Positions 7,753-15,166 of a DNA stretch of 22,162 nt are shown piece by piece (the first letter of the stretch is position 1; every line of letters starts with the position of its first letter). The stretch is taken from positions 1 to 22,162 of the forward strand of contig RPFO01002055.1 in NCBI GenBank assembly GCA_009746045.1, given 5' to 3'. The DNA is from Mesostigma viride. Taxonomy: Eukaryota > Streptophyta > Mesostigmatophyceae > Mesostigmatales > Mesostigmataceae. The notes under the pieces were generated by a model. It did no database searches and was not told the DNA's origin. It saw only the letters and a list, made by a program, of their open reading frames with translations. Made by a program: the position numbers and the translations under genes.

Positions 7753-8726
7753 ATGGCCCTAGACGAGGTGAAGACGCTGCTCGGCCTTCTGATGCGCATC
7801 GAAGATCTGACGGCCGTGGATGAACGCCCCGCCGCCCCCCTCGAGGCGTACCTGCGCACCATATCGCTAGGAGTGATCCCGCCCAAGCAGAGTATGGGGA
7901 GGCAGACCGTCCAGTGCGCGCGCGGGGTCGCCAAGGCGCTAGGTAGGGCCCAAGTGGTGCTGCTCGTCTCCCAGATGCGGCCGTACCTCCCCCCGCGAGC
8001 CGTGCAGACGGCCACGAAAGCGGACCTCTGCGCCCTCGTCGCCGAGGACATCGTCGACAGCATCACCAGGATCCTGTGCACGGTCAACCTCCTCCAATGC
8101 CCCCTCTCCATGCACCGGGAGCTCGCCAGGAGCGCCGCCGCCTTGTCCGGGTGCGCCGAGGATAGGCTCGAGGGCCTCCCCCGGCCGCACCTGTGCGCGC
8201 TCATCGCGTCCAGTCTGACCTCCGAGTACCGAGCGGCGCTGCTCAACCTGGGCAACTCCGCCGACGTCGCCTCCTCCCTCCCCTGGCGCCTCCTGGGGGA
8301 GGAGGCGGCGCCCTTGGAGGGGGACGACCCCCACAGGGACGGCCTGGCACACACCCTGCGCCTGATGTCCCTGCTGCTGCCCGTGTCGGGCGAGCGGAAG
8401 GCGCGGGCCGTCCGATCCCACGCGCGCGTGGCCGCAAAGGCGGCGCTGTCGCCTCCCAGGGTATGGAACGCCGTGCTGGCGATGACAGGCGGGGGCGGAG
8501 ACAGCCCCCCCCCATCGTCAGGGCGCTGCGGGCGATGAGGAGCCCGGACCGCGCCGAGGGGGAGAGGCTCGTGGCGTCCCTGTACTCCCAACACGCGTCC
8601 TCCTCCTCCTCCTCCTCCCCGTGCATCAAGGCGTGGCTGGCCGTACAGAGCATGCGAGAGGGGTGCGCGAGGAAGCTGCTGGCGTCGAACCGGTCCCGAG
8701 TGTACACCGGACACCGGTGCGGTTAG
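7753..8726 (+). CDS. Unknown helical protein, one frame break at C9
   Basis: The start ATG at 7753 follows a CTTTTAAA stretch. The first 250 residues are Leu/Ala/Arg-rich and look all-helical. The frame as written closes at 8536-8538, but at the C9 run 8505-8513 the coding character moves to another frame that continues to TAG 8724-8726, with a Ser tract and a helical C-terminus (IKAWLAVQSMREGC). One extra C joins them into about 325 residues. No family is recognised; repeated helix-like segments with Leu-x-x-Leu spacing are visible. The downstream HNH gene starts 43 bp later. Confidence 0.65.
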
Positions 8727-8769
8727 CGCCGGGTGTATATCTAAGAGGTAGGTAGCTACCGCCCTCGCC

Positions 8770-9327
8770 ATGGAAAACTCGGCCGCCGCCACCGTCTGCG
8801 TGAAGTGCCAGCAGCCTAAGGCGAAGGGCGAGCTGGACAGCCGGAGCCGGAGGTACGCGGGAGTGTGCAGGGCGTGCAGGAGGGCGTCGGTCGCGGAGTT
8901 CCGGAGCACCAAAATGGGGTACTTCCGCTCCCAGCTGGATAAGATCGGCAGAGTGCCCAGGAGGAGGGACCGGATTGCCGCCACCGAGAAAGACCTGTGC
9001 GATATATGGGACGCGCAGGGGGGGAGGTGCGCCATCACAGGGAGGGAGATGAAGCACGAGTACAACCCCGACAAGGAGAGGCACGCCGATTCCGCGGCCA
9101 TCGACCTGATAGACGGCATGATGGGGTACGCGCCGTCCAATATCCGTCTCGTGTGCCATTTCGTCCACCTCATGAAGGGGCGCATGCCCCTGGCCGCGTT
9201 CGTGTCAGCGTGCAAAGAGATAACGGAATATCGGGCCGGATCTCGAGCACCCAGCAGTACGGAAGAGGATACGGAGATGGCCGATGGCGCCGCGCCACAA
9301 GATACCCGCTGGGCGGACATGGTATAA
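8770..9327 (+). CDS. HNH nuclease-like protein with N-terminal zinc ribbon
   Basis: This 185-residue protein starts at ATG 8770, about 35 bp after a TATAT motif. The N-terminus has two CxxC pairs (C10/C13 and C33/C36) forming a probable zinc ribbon. The second domain has the order of small HNH proteins: LCDIWDAQGGRCAITG (77-92), an ID-x-ID block (111-114), and GYAPSNIRLVCHFVHLMKG (119-137), matching the family GYxxxNxxLVCxxVNxMK block. H106 and N124 are candidate catalytic positions. The usual second Asn or His of the last block is replaced by His133. Such proteins are either homing-type or recombination/repair nucleases; activity is not assured. A Ser/Thr/Glu-rich tail ends at a TAA that is itself part of the next promoter. 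Confidence 0.75.
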   Translation: MENSAAATVCVKCQQPKAKGELDSRSRRYAGVCRACRRASVAEFRSTKMGYFRSQLDKIGRVPRRRDRIAATEKDLCDIWDAQGGRCAITGREMKHEYNPDKERHADSAAIDLIDGMMGYAPSNIRLVCHFVHLMKGRMPLAAFVSACKEITEYRAGSRAPSSTEEDTEMADGAAPQDTRWADMV

Positions 9328-9330
9328 AGA
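9321..9330 (+). promoter_or_regulatory. TATA box of the gene at 9451
   Basis: GGTATAAAGA overlaps the stop codon (TAA 9325-9327) of the HNH gene and is the best TATA match in this stretch. It implies a leader of roughly 95 bases before ATG 9451. Confidence 0.55.
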
Positions 9331-9378
9331 TCCCATCAGGTCTGCGGATCAGCACAGACTCCCGCAGTTCGCGACCGA

Positions 9379-9436
9379 CGCGTCCAAGCGTCCGCGTCCG
9401 TGTGTTCAAGCGTCCAAGCGTCCCAAGCGTCCGCGC
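9379..9436 (+). repeat. Short AAGCGTCC-type repeats in a 5' leader
   Basis: The leader between the TATA box and ATG 9451 contains about five copies of the core GCGTCC, several as CAAGCGTCC. The copies are irregularly spaced. The role is unknown; they lie in the expected untranslated leader. Confidence 0.6.
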
Positions 9437-9450
9437 CCGCCCCTGTCATC

Positions 9451-10137
9451 ATGGCGTCCACGATCGTCCTGTTCGAGGATTTCGACCCCAAGAAGATCGT
9501 GTACCGCGACCCGAAGAGGTCCACCACCGGCGGGCTGTCCGTCTATCTGAACTACGCCAAGGATGGGAAGGAGGTGCCAATCCGCATCCAGACCCCGAAA
9601 ATGAGGGCGCCTTTCGGCATAAGCCGCTTCGAGGGGAAGAAAGGAGAGGTCAAGTACACCCTCGACCTCAGCTTCGATGACTACCTCAACGAGGAGGAGG
9701 ACGGGGGCAAGTTTTACAGCAAGTGGGTCGCCTTCGACGACCGGAACAAAGAAACCTCGTTCGAGAAGAGCACGACCTGGTTCAACAAGAAGATAAGTCT
9801 GGACGTCGTGAACGAGCTGTACACCTCGGCCGTGAAGCCCTCCAAGAAAGAGCAGTTCCCCCCGACGTTGAAGTGCACTGTGCCCTTCCGCAACGACAAG
9901 CCGGAGTGTCAGTTTTTTGACGATAACAAGCTGCCGGCCAAGATGGAGGATCTAGAGAGGGGAATGTACGTCCAGGCCATTGTGGAGGTCTCGCGCCTCT
10001 GGTTCATGGACAAGCAGTTCGGGTGCTCCCCCGTAGTGAAGATGGTCCAGTTTTTCCCTAACGGCCGCATCCCCAATGCGTACTCCTTCATTGAGAGAGA
10101 GGAGCCCCGTGAGGAGGATGGTGTGGCCGCTGAGTAA
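9451..10137 (+). CDS. Conserved NCLDV-type protein, possibly single-stranded-DNA-binding-like
   Basis: The start is ATG 9451, preceded by the leader described separately; the earlier in-frame codon at 9400 is GTG. The 228-residue product contains KKIVYRDPKRSTTGGLSVYL near the N-terminus, then IRIQTPKMRAPFGISRFEG, a block I associate with a phycodnavirus/mimivirus family of unknown function (Pfam DUF5871, from memory) in which IQTPxMxAPFG is conserved. Beta-strand character is strong (KYTLDLSFDDY, MYVQAIVEVSRLWFMD). The pattern would fit an OB-like, ssDNA-binding role, but that is inference. It is one of the cleanest genes in the window, without frame breaks and with a strong promoter-like element, which suggests high expression. 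Confidence 0.75.
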   Translation: MASTIVLFEDFDPKKIVYRDPKRSTTGGLSVYLNYAKDGKEVPIRIQTPKMRAPFGISRFEGKKGEVKYTLDLSFDDYLNEEEDGGKFYSKWVAFDDRNKETSFEKSTTWFNKKISLDVVNELYTSAVKPSKKEQFPPTLKCTVPFRNDKPECQFFDDNKLPAKMEDLERGMYVQAIVEVSRLWFMDKQFGCSPVVKMVQFFPNGRIPNAYSFIEREEPREEDGVAAE

Positions 10138-10163
10138 AATGTAACCTATTATTAATCAAACGC

Positions 10164-11156
10164 ATGCCCCCCCCATTTTACTGCGGAAACAAAATAAGCA
10201 CAGATGGTTTAGGACCTAATGGAGTCCCCATGGGCACAGAGGAGGAATGCAAGCATCACATCAGGCTATTTGGAAACGTGGTGGCCCGCACCCTCTTCCC
10301 TCGCGGGGGGGGGAACAGGGATATTGACGCCGCTCCGACGGCCGCGACCGCTTTTTGCGGAATTAGAGATCCGCCGCCGTACGGTAAGCAATACGGGTCT
10401 AGGGCGCAGTGTCAGAGGTTGCGGCAACTCCGCCACTACGGGCTGTTTGCGCCGGGTGGCGGCCAAGCCTCATCCCCCCAGCCAAGTCTGTCCACCCAGC
10501 CAGCCCCCCCCCCCACAGGTCAGCCAAGACAGCCCCCCCAGCCAGCCCCCCCCAGCCAATTTGCCTCTGTCCTCAACGGCATCCTAAAGGCTTCTCGAGC
10601 CAAGAACAAGCAATCCAACACTCAACCGCCGCCCGGCCCTTCTCAACCGCTGTCTAATCCTACTCAACCACCGTCGTCCAATCCTACACCGCCGTCTAAT
10701 CCTAAACCCTTACCCCTAGACCCTGACCCTACGGGAGGCGAGAACAACGTTGCATGGTCCGGAGACAACAACAGCTTCGGTTTCTCGGTTAATGACCGGT
10801 CTGTCACATACCCCCACGCATGGATGCGAGCGTCGACAAGGACTATGTCGTGAAGGCGCCCGATGGTGATGAGTCGGCGTTCAGGCGCATCACGCAGGGT
10901 GATGGCAAATGCATGTTTAATGCCCTCTTGATTGTGGACGCGTTCCGGAAAGGGGAGACCGTGACGTCCGAACAGGTGGTCCAGAGGACGCTAGCGCTGA
11001 AAGCGGAAGTGCGTCCGCAGATTTCAAAATATGTCAAAGAGATACGAGCTAAATTCCCCCATCTGCTCACAGACCCGCCCGGAAGCACTGTCGAAGGCCA
11101 ACTCGATAAAATATTCGAGCCGACTGAATGCTCCGAAGGGGACGCAGATGCGATTG
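10164..11156 (+). CDS. OTU-like cysteine protease, N-terminal part (gene interrupted)
   Basis: The ATG at 10164 lies 26 bp after the previous stop. The N-terminus has two copies of a short cysteine motif: YCGN...GTEEEC (residues 6-29) and FCGI...YGSRAQC (about 64-83), like a motif repeated in phycodnavirus proteins. A Pro/Gln/Ser-rich linker follows. At the C5 run 10811-10815 the frame changes; the continuing frame (ATG 10820 is an alternative start) enters an OTU domain with TQGDGKCMFNAL, where Asp28 and Cys31 (codon 10910-10912, numbering from 10820) are the catalytic Asp and nucleophile. The frame is broken at 11157 by an inverted-repeat element that supplies a premature TAA. The catalytic histidine lies beyond it, at 11737-11739. 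OTU proteases remove ubiquitin or ubiquitin-like modifiers; substrate unknown. Confidence 0.75.
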
Positions 11157-11259
11157 AGTTACGTTAAATAGTGCCGGAACCTTTTGCCGCCTGAGGCAAA
11201 TCGGTCCGTAACACTATTTTGCCCGGAATAACCACTTCCGAGTACCCAAGTTAATTCGG

Positions 11260-11370
11260 CCGAATTAACTTGGGTACTCGGAAGTGGTTATTCCGGGCAA
11301 AATAGTGTTACGGACCGATTTGCCTCAGGCGGCAAAAGGTTCCGGCACTATTTAACGTAACTAAAACCTG
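11260..11370 (+). repeat. Left terminal inverted repeat (111 bp)
   Basis: This arm begins CCGAATTAACTTGGG and pairs with 11486-11596. The arms differ at a few sites (for example at about 11312-11317 and 11276), so the pair has diverged, unlike the perfect palindrome with 11157-11259. Confidence 0.85.
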
Positions 11371-11441
11371 GCCTCGTGGAGGGGGACGAAGAGCCCGAGA
11401 CATCCGCCTAGGCCGCTGAGCACGCACCACTAAATGCGCCG

Positions 11442-11490
11442 GAGCTGCCTCAGTGAGGATTCGAACCCCTGACCTCCAAGTTGCACAGGT
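11442..11490 (-). ncRNA. tRNA-like 3' half inside the element
   Basis: Read on the minus strand, the centre of the element resembles the 3' half of a tRNA: an anticodon-loop-like TGTGCAAC, AGGTC as variable loop, a T-arm with loop TTCGAAT and a 4-of-5 bp stem, and then CTGAGGC plus A as acceptor strand and discriminator. The anticodon would be GCA if read as drawn. The 5' half is not found where expected: upstream sequence is the terminal repeat, which by chance or history contains GCCTCAG complementary to the acceptor strand, but no D-arm can be drawn. It is best viewed as a tRNA fragment, not a functional tRNA. Confidence 0.35.
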
Positions 11491-11596
11491 TTTAGTTACG
11501 TTAAATAGTGCCGGAACCTTTTGCCGCCTGAGGCAAATCGGGCCGGAACACTATTTTGCCCGGAATAACCACTTCCGAGCACCCAAGTTAATTCGG
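11486..11596 (-). repeat. Right terminal inverted repeat (111 bp)
   Basis: This arm mirrors 11260-11370: it begins CAGGTTTTAGTTACG on the plus strand and ends TTAATTCGG, directly before the resumed OTU frame. Confidence 0.85.
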
Positions 11597-12150
11597 CCAT
11601 CTTATCGCGCCATTTTCGGACGCCTATCTACTATTACCAAGAAAAAACGACTGTTGGAGATTGGTATTGGTATGCCCTCTACGATCCCGGGAGCAGAAAC
11701 AACATCCCGCCCGTTTACATTCGCCACAATAGTGGGCATTGGGAGGCCTTGATCATGAAGTCGGACGTGCCGCCGCCGCCGCCGCCGCCGCCGGCCCAGT
11801 CCCCGCCGGGCCAGACGCGCTCCCAGCAGGACCCGCAGCGGAGGAGCGCGGAGACTCTCAACAATCTTGTGGGGGTGGGCGGCGAGCGCCTAATGAGGGA
11901 TCAAAACTTGAGAGGGCGCCCGCCCTCCGTCTTGCAAGGAAGCCTTAAGAGAGGCAGCAGCTCTCAACCGGGGGGGCGGCGGGCGCGCAACCGTTTGCTG
12001 GTCGCGGGCGGGGAAGCAGCACGTCTAGTCGAGCGAGCCAGGGGAGGGTGGGTGGGGCCGCCTCGGCGCCAGATGGGGCGCCCGCTCTCCGCACTCGGGG
12101 CCGCCCCCGCGGAAGTGGCAATCGCCAGAGGGCGGCAGGCAATCCGCTAA
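11597..12150 (+). CDS. OTU-like cysteine protease, C-terminal part
   Basis: This is an open frame with no start of its own. It begins at the right edge of the element and continues the OTU fold: ILSRHFRTPIYYY (strand after the helix that precedes the break), DWYWYALYDPG, and the catalytic histidine block RHNSGHWEALIM (His codon 11737-11739). It then has a poly-Pro stretch and a basic, Gly/Ser/Arg-rich low-complexity tail. As written it stops at 12150; one extra G in the G7 run 11970-11976 would move the tail to a frame ending at 12185 that looks equally plausible. Together with 10164-11156 all three OTU catalytic positions are present, so the gene was functional before insertion, or is restored if the element is removed from DNA or RNA. 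Confidence 0.75.
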
Positions 12151-12233
12151 GAAGAAGCGACCGGAATACGGCGACAAGGAAGTAGCGCAGTAACATTTCT
12201 CAATTTAATTTGTGTGCCCTCTGGAAAGAGATC

Positions 12234-12884
12234 ATGATGGGATCCCGCTGCAACCCCGTTGCGAACACGAGCGAGGAGTACGTCGGCGTCACCTCGCGTC
12301 CGGAAATCTTCGACACGATCTGCGGGGACGAGGCGTTCCAGGCCCTCAACTCCTCCTTCGCTGCGGACGCGGGCACCGCGACGATGATCGTCCCCGCCGA
12401 GTCCTACGACATGATGTTCAACCTGGACACGCGTGTGCGGGGGGCCGGGCTGAGTTACGGCTCCACGTTCGAAGACCAATTGAGCTTCGGGACCGAGCGG
12501 CTGCCGAAGCCCGAGGACGTCGTGGGCGCCACTCTCGACGACCACAAGGTGGGCGTGGGCTTCATCACCTCCAACACCAAGGACTTCCCCGTGACGGACA
12601 TCCAGACGTTGCGGCCGTACATCCCGGCCCCCATTTCCGTCGACGGATGGGGGTCCATCGGGGTCGCGACCAAGGGCGCGTTCGGGCAGATGATCACCGA
12701 CAACACCTTCCTCATGGACCCGCGGTTCACGTGGCCCATGCAGGGAATCGACGTGCAATCCAACGGCATATACGGGTTCCCGGAGGTCTCCGCCGCAAGC
12801 TCGCTCGGTGTGTGGGGCGAATCAGGAGCGCCCCCGCGCAACAACCTGTGGGGAGGCCCGGGCTCCTCCTCTATGTTTGGATGA
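12234..12884 (+). CDS. Unknown protein
   Basis: I do not recognise this 216-residue protein. Two adjacent ATGs (12234 and 12237) are possible starts, about 25 bp after an AT-rich stretch (TCAATTTAATTTG). The product lacks obvious low complexity apart from a Gly/Ser/Pro C-terminus ending SSSMFG. It has many short strands and loops with Thr, Ser, Gly and Pro, few Lys, and no Cys clusters, which would fit a structural or capsid-associated protein, though nothing proves it. No signal peptide or membrane segment is visible. Confidence 0.7.
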   Translation: MMGSRCNPVANTSEEYVGVTSRPEIFDTICGDEAFQALNSSFAADAGTATMIVPAESYDMMFNLDTRVRGAGLSYGSTFEDQLSFGTERLPKPEDVVGATLDDHKVGVGFITSNTKDFPVTDIQTLRPYIPAPISVDGWGSIGVATKGAFGQMITDNTFLMDPRFTWPMQGIDVQSNGIYGFPEVSAASSLGVWGESGAPPRNNLWGGPGSSSMFG

Positions 12885-12945
12885 GGCCGGGGTCCGGCGG
12901 TGCGTTTACAGGGGGTGGAAAAAGCTCTTGTCCCTTTGTAAGTAA

Positions 12946-13371
12946 ATGGAGGCGGCAGTAGCGGGGGCGGACTGGCGAGAGAGGATGCGCACCATGACCA
13001 CCGAGTACATCGAGCTGGACGACGCCGTGAAGAGGGTGACCGTGGACATCAAGCCGCTGAAGAAGAGAAAGACCGCGCTGGAGAATGACATCCTGGAGAG
13101 CATGGTCTCCGCCGGCGTGGACGCTTGCAATATATCCGGCACCTCCGACAAGCTGCTGGTGAGGACGCACAGGAAGAAGGCGGCATCCAAAAAGGGGGAC
13201 TATCTAGAACGCCTCGTGGCCTTCTTCGACGGCGACGAGGCGCGCGCCCAGCAGTGCCTGGACGCGTTGAACGACACCCAGGTCGTGGAGGTCAGGAGGC
13301 TGAAGCGCGTCACCAAGAAGCAGGAGGCTCCAGGAGGGGCCGCCACGTCGGGCAGCAGCGATGAGGGGTGA
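12946..13371 (+). CDS. Small helical conserved NCLDV-type protein (DUF5760-like)
   Basis: This 141-residue protein starts at ATG 12946 after GTAAGTAA. The pattern is a long N-terminal helix with Leu/Val heptad spacing (YIELDDAVKRVTVDIKPLKK), a basic turn, a short ILESMVSAGVDACNI block, a strand pair (KLLVRTHRKK), then two more helices and a Ser/Gly tail. I associate this order with a small phycodnavirus/mimivirus family of unknown function (DUF5760, from memory). It is likely cytoplasmic or virion-associated. The stop overlaps the TATA-like element of the RING gene. Confidence 0.6.
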   Translation: MEAAVAGADWRERMRTMTTEYIELDDAVKRVTVDIKPLKKRKTALENDILESMVSAGVDACNISGTSDKLLVRTHRKKAASKKGDYLERLVAFFDGDEARAQQCLDALNDTQVVEVRRLKRVTKKQEAPGGAATSGSSDEG

Positions 13372-13380
13372 ACATAAAAG
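13371..13380 (+). promoter_or_regulatory. TATA-like box of the RING/TRAF gene
   Basis: AACATAAAAG overlaps the TGA stop of the previous gene and lies about 40 bp before ATG 13417. The arrangement is the same as at 9321-9330. Confidence 0.45.
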
Positions 13381-13416
13381 CCGGGGCGGGCGGGCGCGCG
13401 TGTGCAGACGCGAAAT

Positions 13417-14235
13417 ATGAATCCCCCCCCATCCGCTGCGTCCGGGGACGAGCACCCCGCCCAGATCGCCGTGAGTGCGGACGACCTCTCCTGCGCGATA
13501 TGCCTGAACATGCTGATGGACCCCGTCGTGATCGAGTGCAGCACGAGGGTCCAGGAGGGCAAGTGCGAGGCCATGGTCTGCAGGCGTCCGTGCATGGAGC
13601 AGCTGATCGCCAAACAGAGGAGCAGGGGCGGCCCCTCGTCCGCGGTGCTGGGGAGGTGCATCGTGTGCAGGGGCCAGTGGAATCGCTACGTCTTCCGCCC
13701 CTGCATCCGGGTCGGCAGCATCACCGCAGAGGTTGCGAGGAGGTGCCCCCACGACGGGTGCGACTTTACAGCGAAGGGCATGGTGCTGTTGTCCCATGAA
13801 AAGGATTGCGGATACAAGAAGGTCGCGTGTCCCAACCAGCGCTTTGGGTGCCAGCAGTTGTTGCGCAGGAGGGACATCGCCCCCCATAGATCCGCCTGCC
13901 GACACTTTCCATGCAAGTACTACCTGGAGAGCGACGGCTGCAAGCACGTGGCGGACATGGCCGGCATCAAGCGGCACGAGGAAGAGTGCCCTTTCGGCCA
14001 GTACCCGTGTGTGGTGCTCATCAACAACTTGCGCACCAAGTTGGGGATGTGGAGGACATGCAACGAGAACAACCTGCTTCAATGGAGTCTGTGGGACCCG
14101 GGCTATGGCACGCCCCAGTGCAGTTGCGAGCAAGACCACACGCGCTTCTTTGGCGAGGGGTACTTTGGCGAGGGTCGAGGGGAAAACTCGCCGTTTTTGC
14201 AGTCCCAGATGGGGCAGGATTACATAAGCCTTTAG
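13417..14235 (+). CDS. RING-like plus TRAF-type zinc-finger protein
   Basis: The start is ATG 13417; the upstream in-frame GTG at 13402 is ignored. The 272-residue product has a divergent RING: CAIC (26-29), C41, C50, C55, C59, then CIVC (81-84). It is followed by Cys/His repeats of TRAF type at about 110-186 (CPHDGC...H127...C131, CPNQRFGC...H157...C161, CKYYLESDGC...). In TRAF and SIAH-like proteins the RING recruits an E2 enzyme and the zinc fingers bind partners. A ubiquitin-ligase role alongside the F-box and OTU genes is therefore reasonable inference. The C-terminal 70 residues have an extra Cys pair (CSCEQDH) and no MATH domain is seen. Confidence 0.8.
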   Translation: MNPPPSAASGDEHPAQIAVSADDLSCAICLNMLMDPVVIECSTRVQEGKCEAMVCRRPCMEQLIAKQRSRGGPSSAVLGRCIVCRGQWNRYVFRPCIRVGSITAEVARRCPHDGCDFTAKGMVLLSHEKDCGYKKVACPNQRFGCQQLLRRRDIAPHRSACRHFPCKYYLESDGCKHVADMAGIKRHEEECPFGQYPCVVLINNLRTKLGMWRTCNENNLLQWSLWDPGYGTPQCSCEQDHTRFFGEGYFGEGRGENSPFLQSQMGQDYISL

Positions 14236-14268
14236 TTTTTTAATGTTCATGGAAATGAAATGAAACGT

Positions 14269-14877
14269 TTATTCGGCATCTCGGACATCACCCTCCTCAC
14301 TCATCATGTCCCTTAGCACGACGGCGCCGATCTTGGTGATGCAACCCTTGATCGCGCTCAAGAACTGGTCGTCGGGGGCCCACGCCTCCCAGTCACCCAA
14401 TGCACTTTTTAGCTGGCGGCACTGGTTGCACGCACAGGATGGGTCGGCCGTGTCGATCTCCGCGAAATCCCACGCCTCCTCGTCCTCCTCCTCCTCCTCC
14501 TCGTCCTCCTCCTCCTCCTCCTCCTCCTCCTCGTCCTCCTCCTCCTCCTCCTCCTCCTCCTCCTCCTCCCGCGCCCTCTTCACGCCCCTTGCCTCTCCCC
14601 GTATGACGGCCGTCACGTCCCGCACCTCCTCTTCGAGCCCGGGCCTGTCCATGTGCGTCATGGACTCCGCCAGGAGGGCGCGATGGAGCAGGGCGCAGAT
14701 GTCCAATCGCGGGTTGGCGAACTCGGGGTTGTGGCGGAGAAACGCGTCCGCGCGCTCGCAGGTGTGCTTCAATATGTTGCAAATGATGGCCATCACCACG
14801 TCCTTCTGTTGAGAGGTGATGGAGGAGGAGGCCATGTCGCCGTCCCACAGGAGGCCCGTCTTCATGAACTCGTACAT
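14269..14877 (-). CDS. Unknown protein with long acidic run
   Basis: This 202-residue protein starts at ATG 14877, with a helical N-terminal 100 residues (KDVVMAIICNILKHTCERAD), an uninterrupted Glu/Asp run of about 35 residues after KRARE, and a C-terminal segment with a CACNQC motif. The KRAR patch could be a nuclear signal. The stop codon is embedded in AATAAA on the minus strand, and the gene is convergent with the RING gene with a 33-bp gap. No family recognised. Confidence 0.7.
   Translation of the reverse strand: MYEFMKTGLLWDGDMASSSITSQQKDVVMAIICNILKHTCERADAFLRHNPEFANPRLDICALLHRALLAESMTHMDRPGLEEEVRDVTAVIRGEARGVKRAREEEEEEEEEEEDEEEEEEEEEDEEEEEEDEEAWDFAEIDTADPSCACNQCRQLKSALGDWEAWAPDDQFLSAIKGCITKIGAVVLRDMMSEEGDVRDAE
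14479..14571. repeat. TCC/GAG triplet tract
   Basis: A CTC/TCC tract with a few interrupting GTC codons encodes the Glu/Asp run on the minus strand. Its length is probably variable. Confidence 0.8.
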
Positions 14878-14938
14878 TTCTTCCTCTTCTCGTAGTTGTC
14901 ATCACCGGACAATTTTTTGTGGGCGAGATAAGCGTAGT

Positions 14939-15166
14939 ATGAGCGGCTCGTTTCTGCAAACGCTGCGGGCCCCGAAGATCCTTGGCACGGCCGTGTTCGA
15001 CTGGGTAGCCACCCTCGCCGCAGCCCTGCTCATTAGTCGCCGCAGGACCGCCGGCATGTTCGTCGTCCGAGACGCGGCGGTCACGTTCGCGGCCTTGGTG
15101 GGGACAGGGGAGCTGCTCCACCTGCTCCTAGGCATCCACACGCCCGTCACAAATCTACTTCGGTGA
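14939..15166 (+). CDS. Small two-segment membrane protein of NCLDV type
   Basis: The ATG at 14939 gives a 75-residue protein with two predicted membrane segments, TAVFDWVATLAAALLI (residues 17-32) and VTFAALVGTGELLHLLLGI (about 48-66), joined by a short basic loop (SRRRT). An FDW near the start of the first helix and an LH-LLGIHTPVTNLL end resemble a small membrane-protein family found in phycodnaviruses and mimiviruses, recalled from memory. It overlaps the F-box gene end by 20 bp in convergent orientation. The divergent gene at 14877 leaves a 61-bp promoter region. A virion or internal-membrane role is inference. Confidence 0.65.
   Translation: MSGSFLQTLRAPKILGTAVFDWVATLAAALLISRRRTAGMFVVRDAAVTFAALVGTGELLHLLLGIHTPVTNLLR

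Larger units (their letters stand above)
11157..11596. mobile_element. 440-bp inverted-repeat element inserted in the OTU gene
   Basis: The element consists of three copies of one 103-bp unit: forward (11157-11259), inverted (11260-11362) and forward (11494-11596), with 131 bp between the second and third. Copies one and two are perfect mirror images. The second and third copies extend as a longer inverted repeat of 111 bp (11260-11370 and 11486-11596) around a 115-bp centre. The units begin AGTTACGTTAAATAG and end TTAATTCGG. No transposase is encoded. The OTU reading frame stops inside the first unit and resumes immediately after 11596 with the missing half of the domain. Bases before and after the element join without gain or loss of frame, so the insertion boundaries are precise. 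There is no clear target duplication. It resembles a non-autonomous (MITE-like) element. Confidence 0.8.

Noticed and set aside
7719-9320. Long minus-strand open frame across three plus-strand genes
   Set aside because: It is antisense to the unknown gene and the HNH gene, both of which have better coding character and starts; composition is Ser/Arg-rich.
11360-11500. Permuted or complete tRNA in the element centre
   Set aside because: No D-arm or 5' acceptor strand of the right sequence is found in the centre on the minus strand; only a 3'-half-like fragment is supported.
11157-11596. OTU interruption as a spliceosomal intron
   Set aside because: The in-frame boundaries are AG...GG, not GT/GC...AG, and no shifted boundary with correct splice bases retains the frame; a mobile element fits better.
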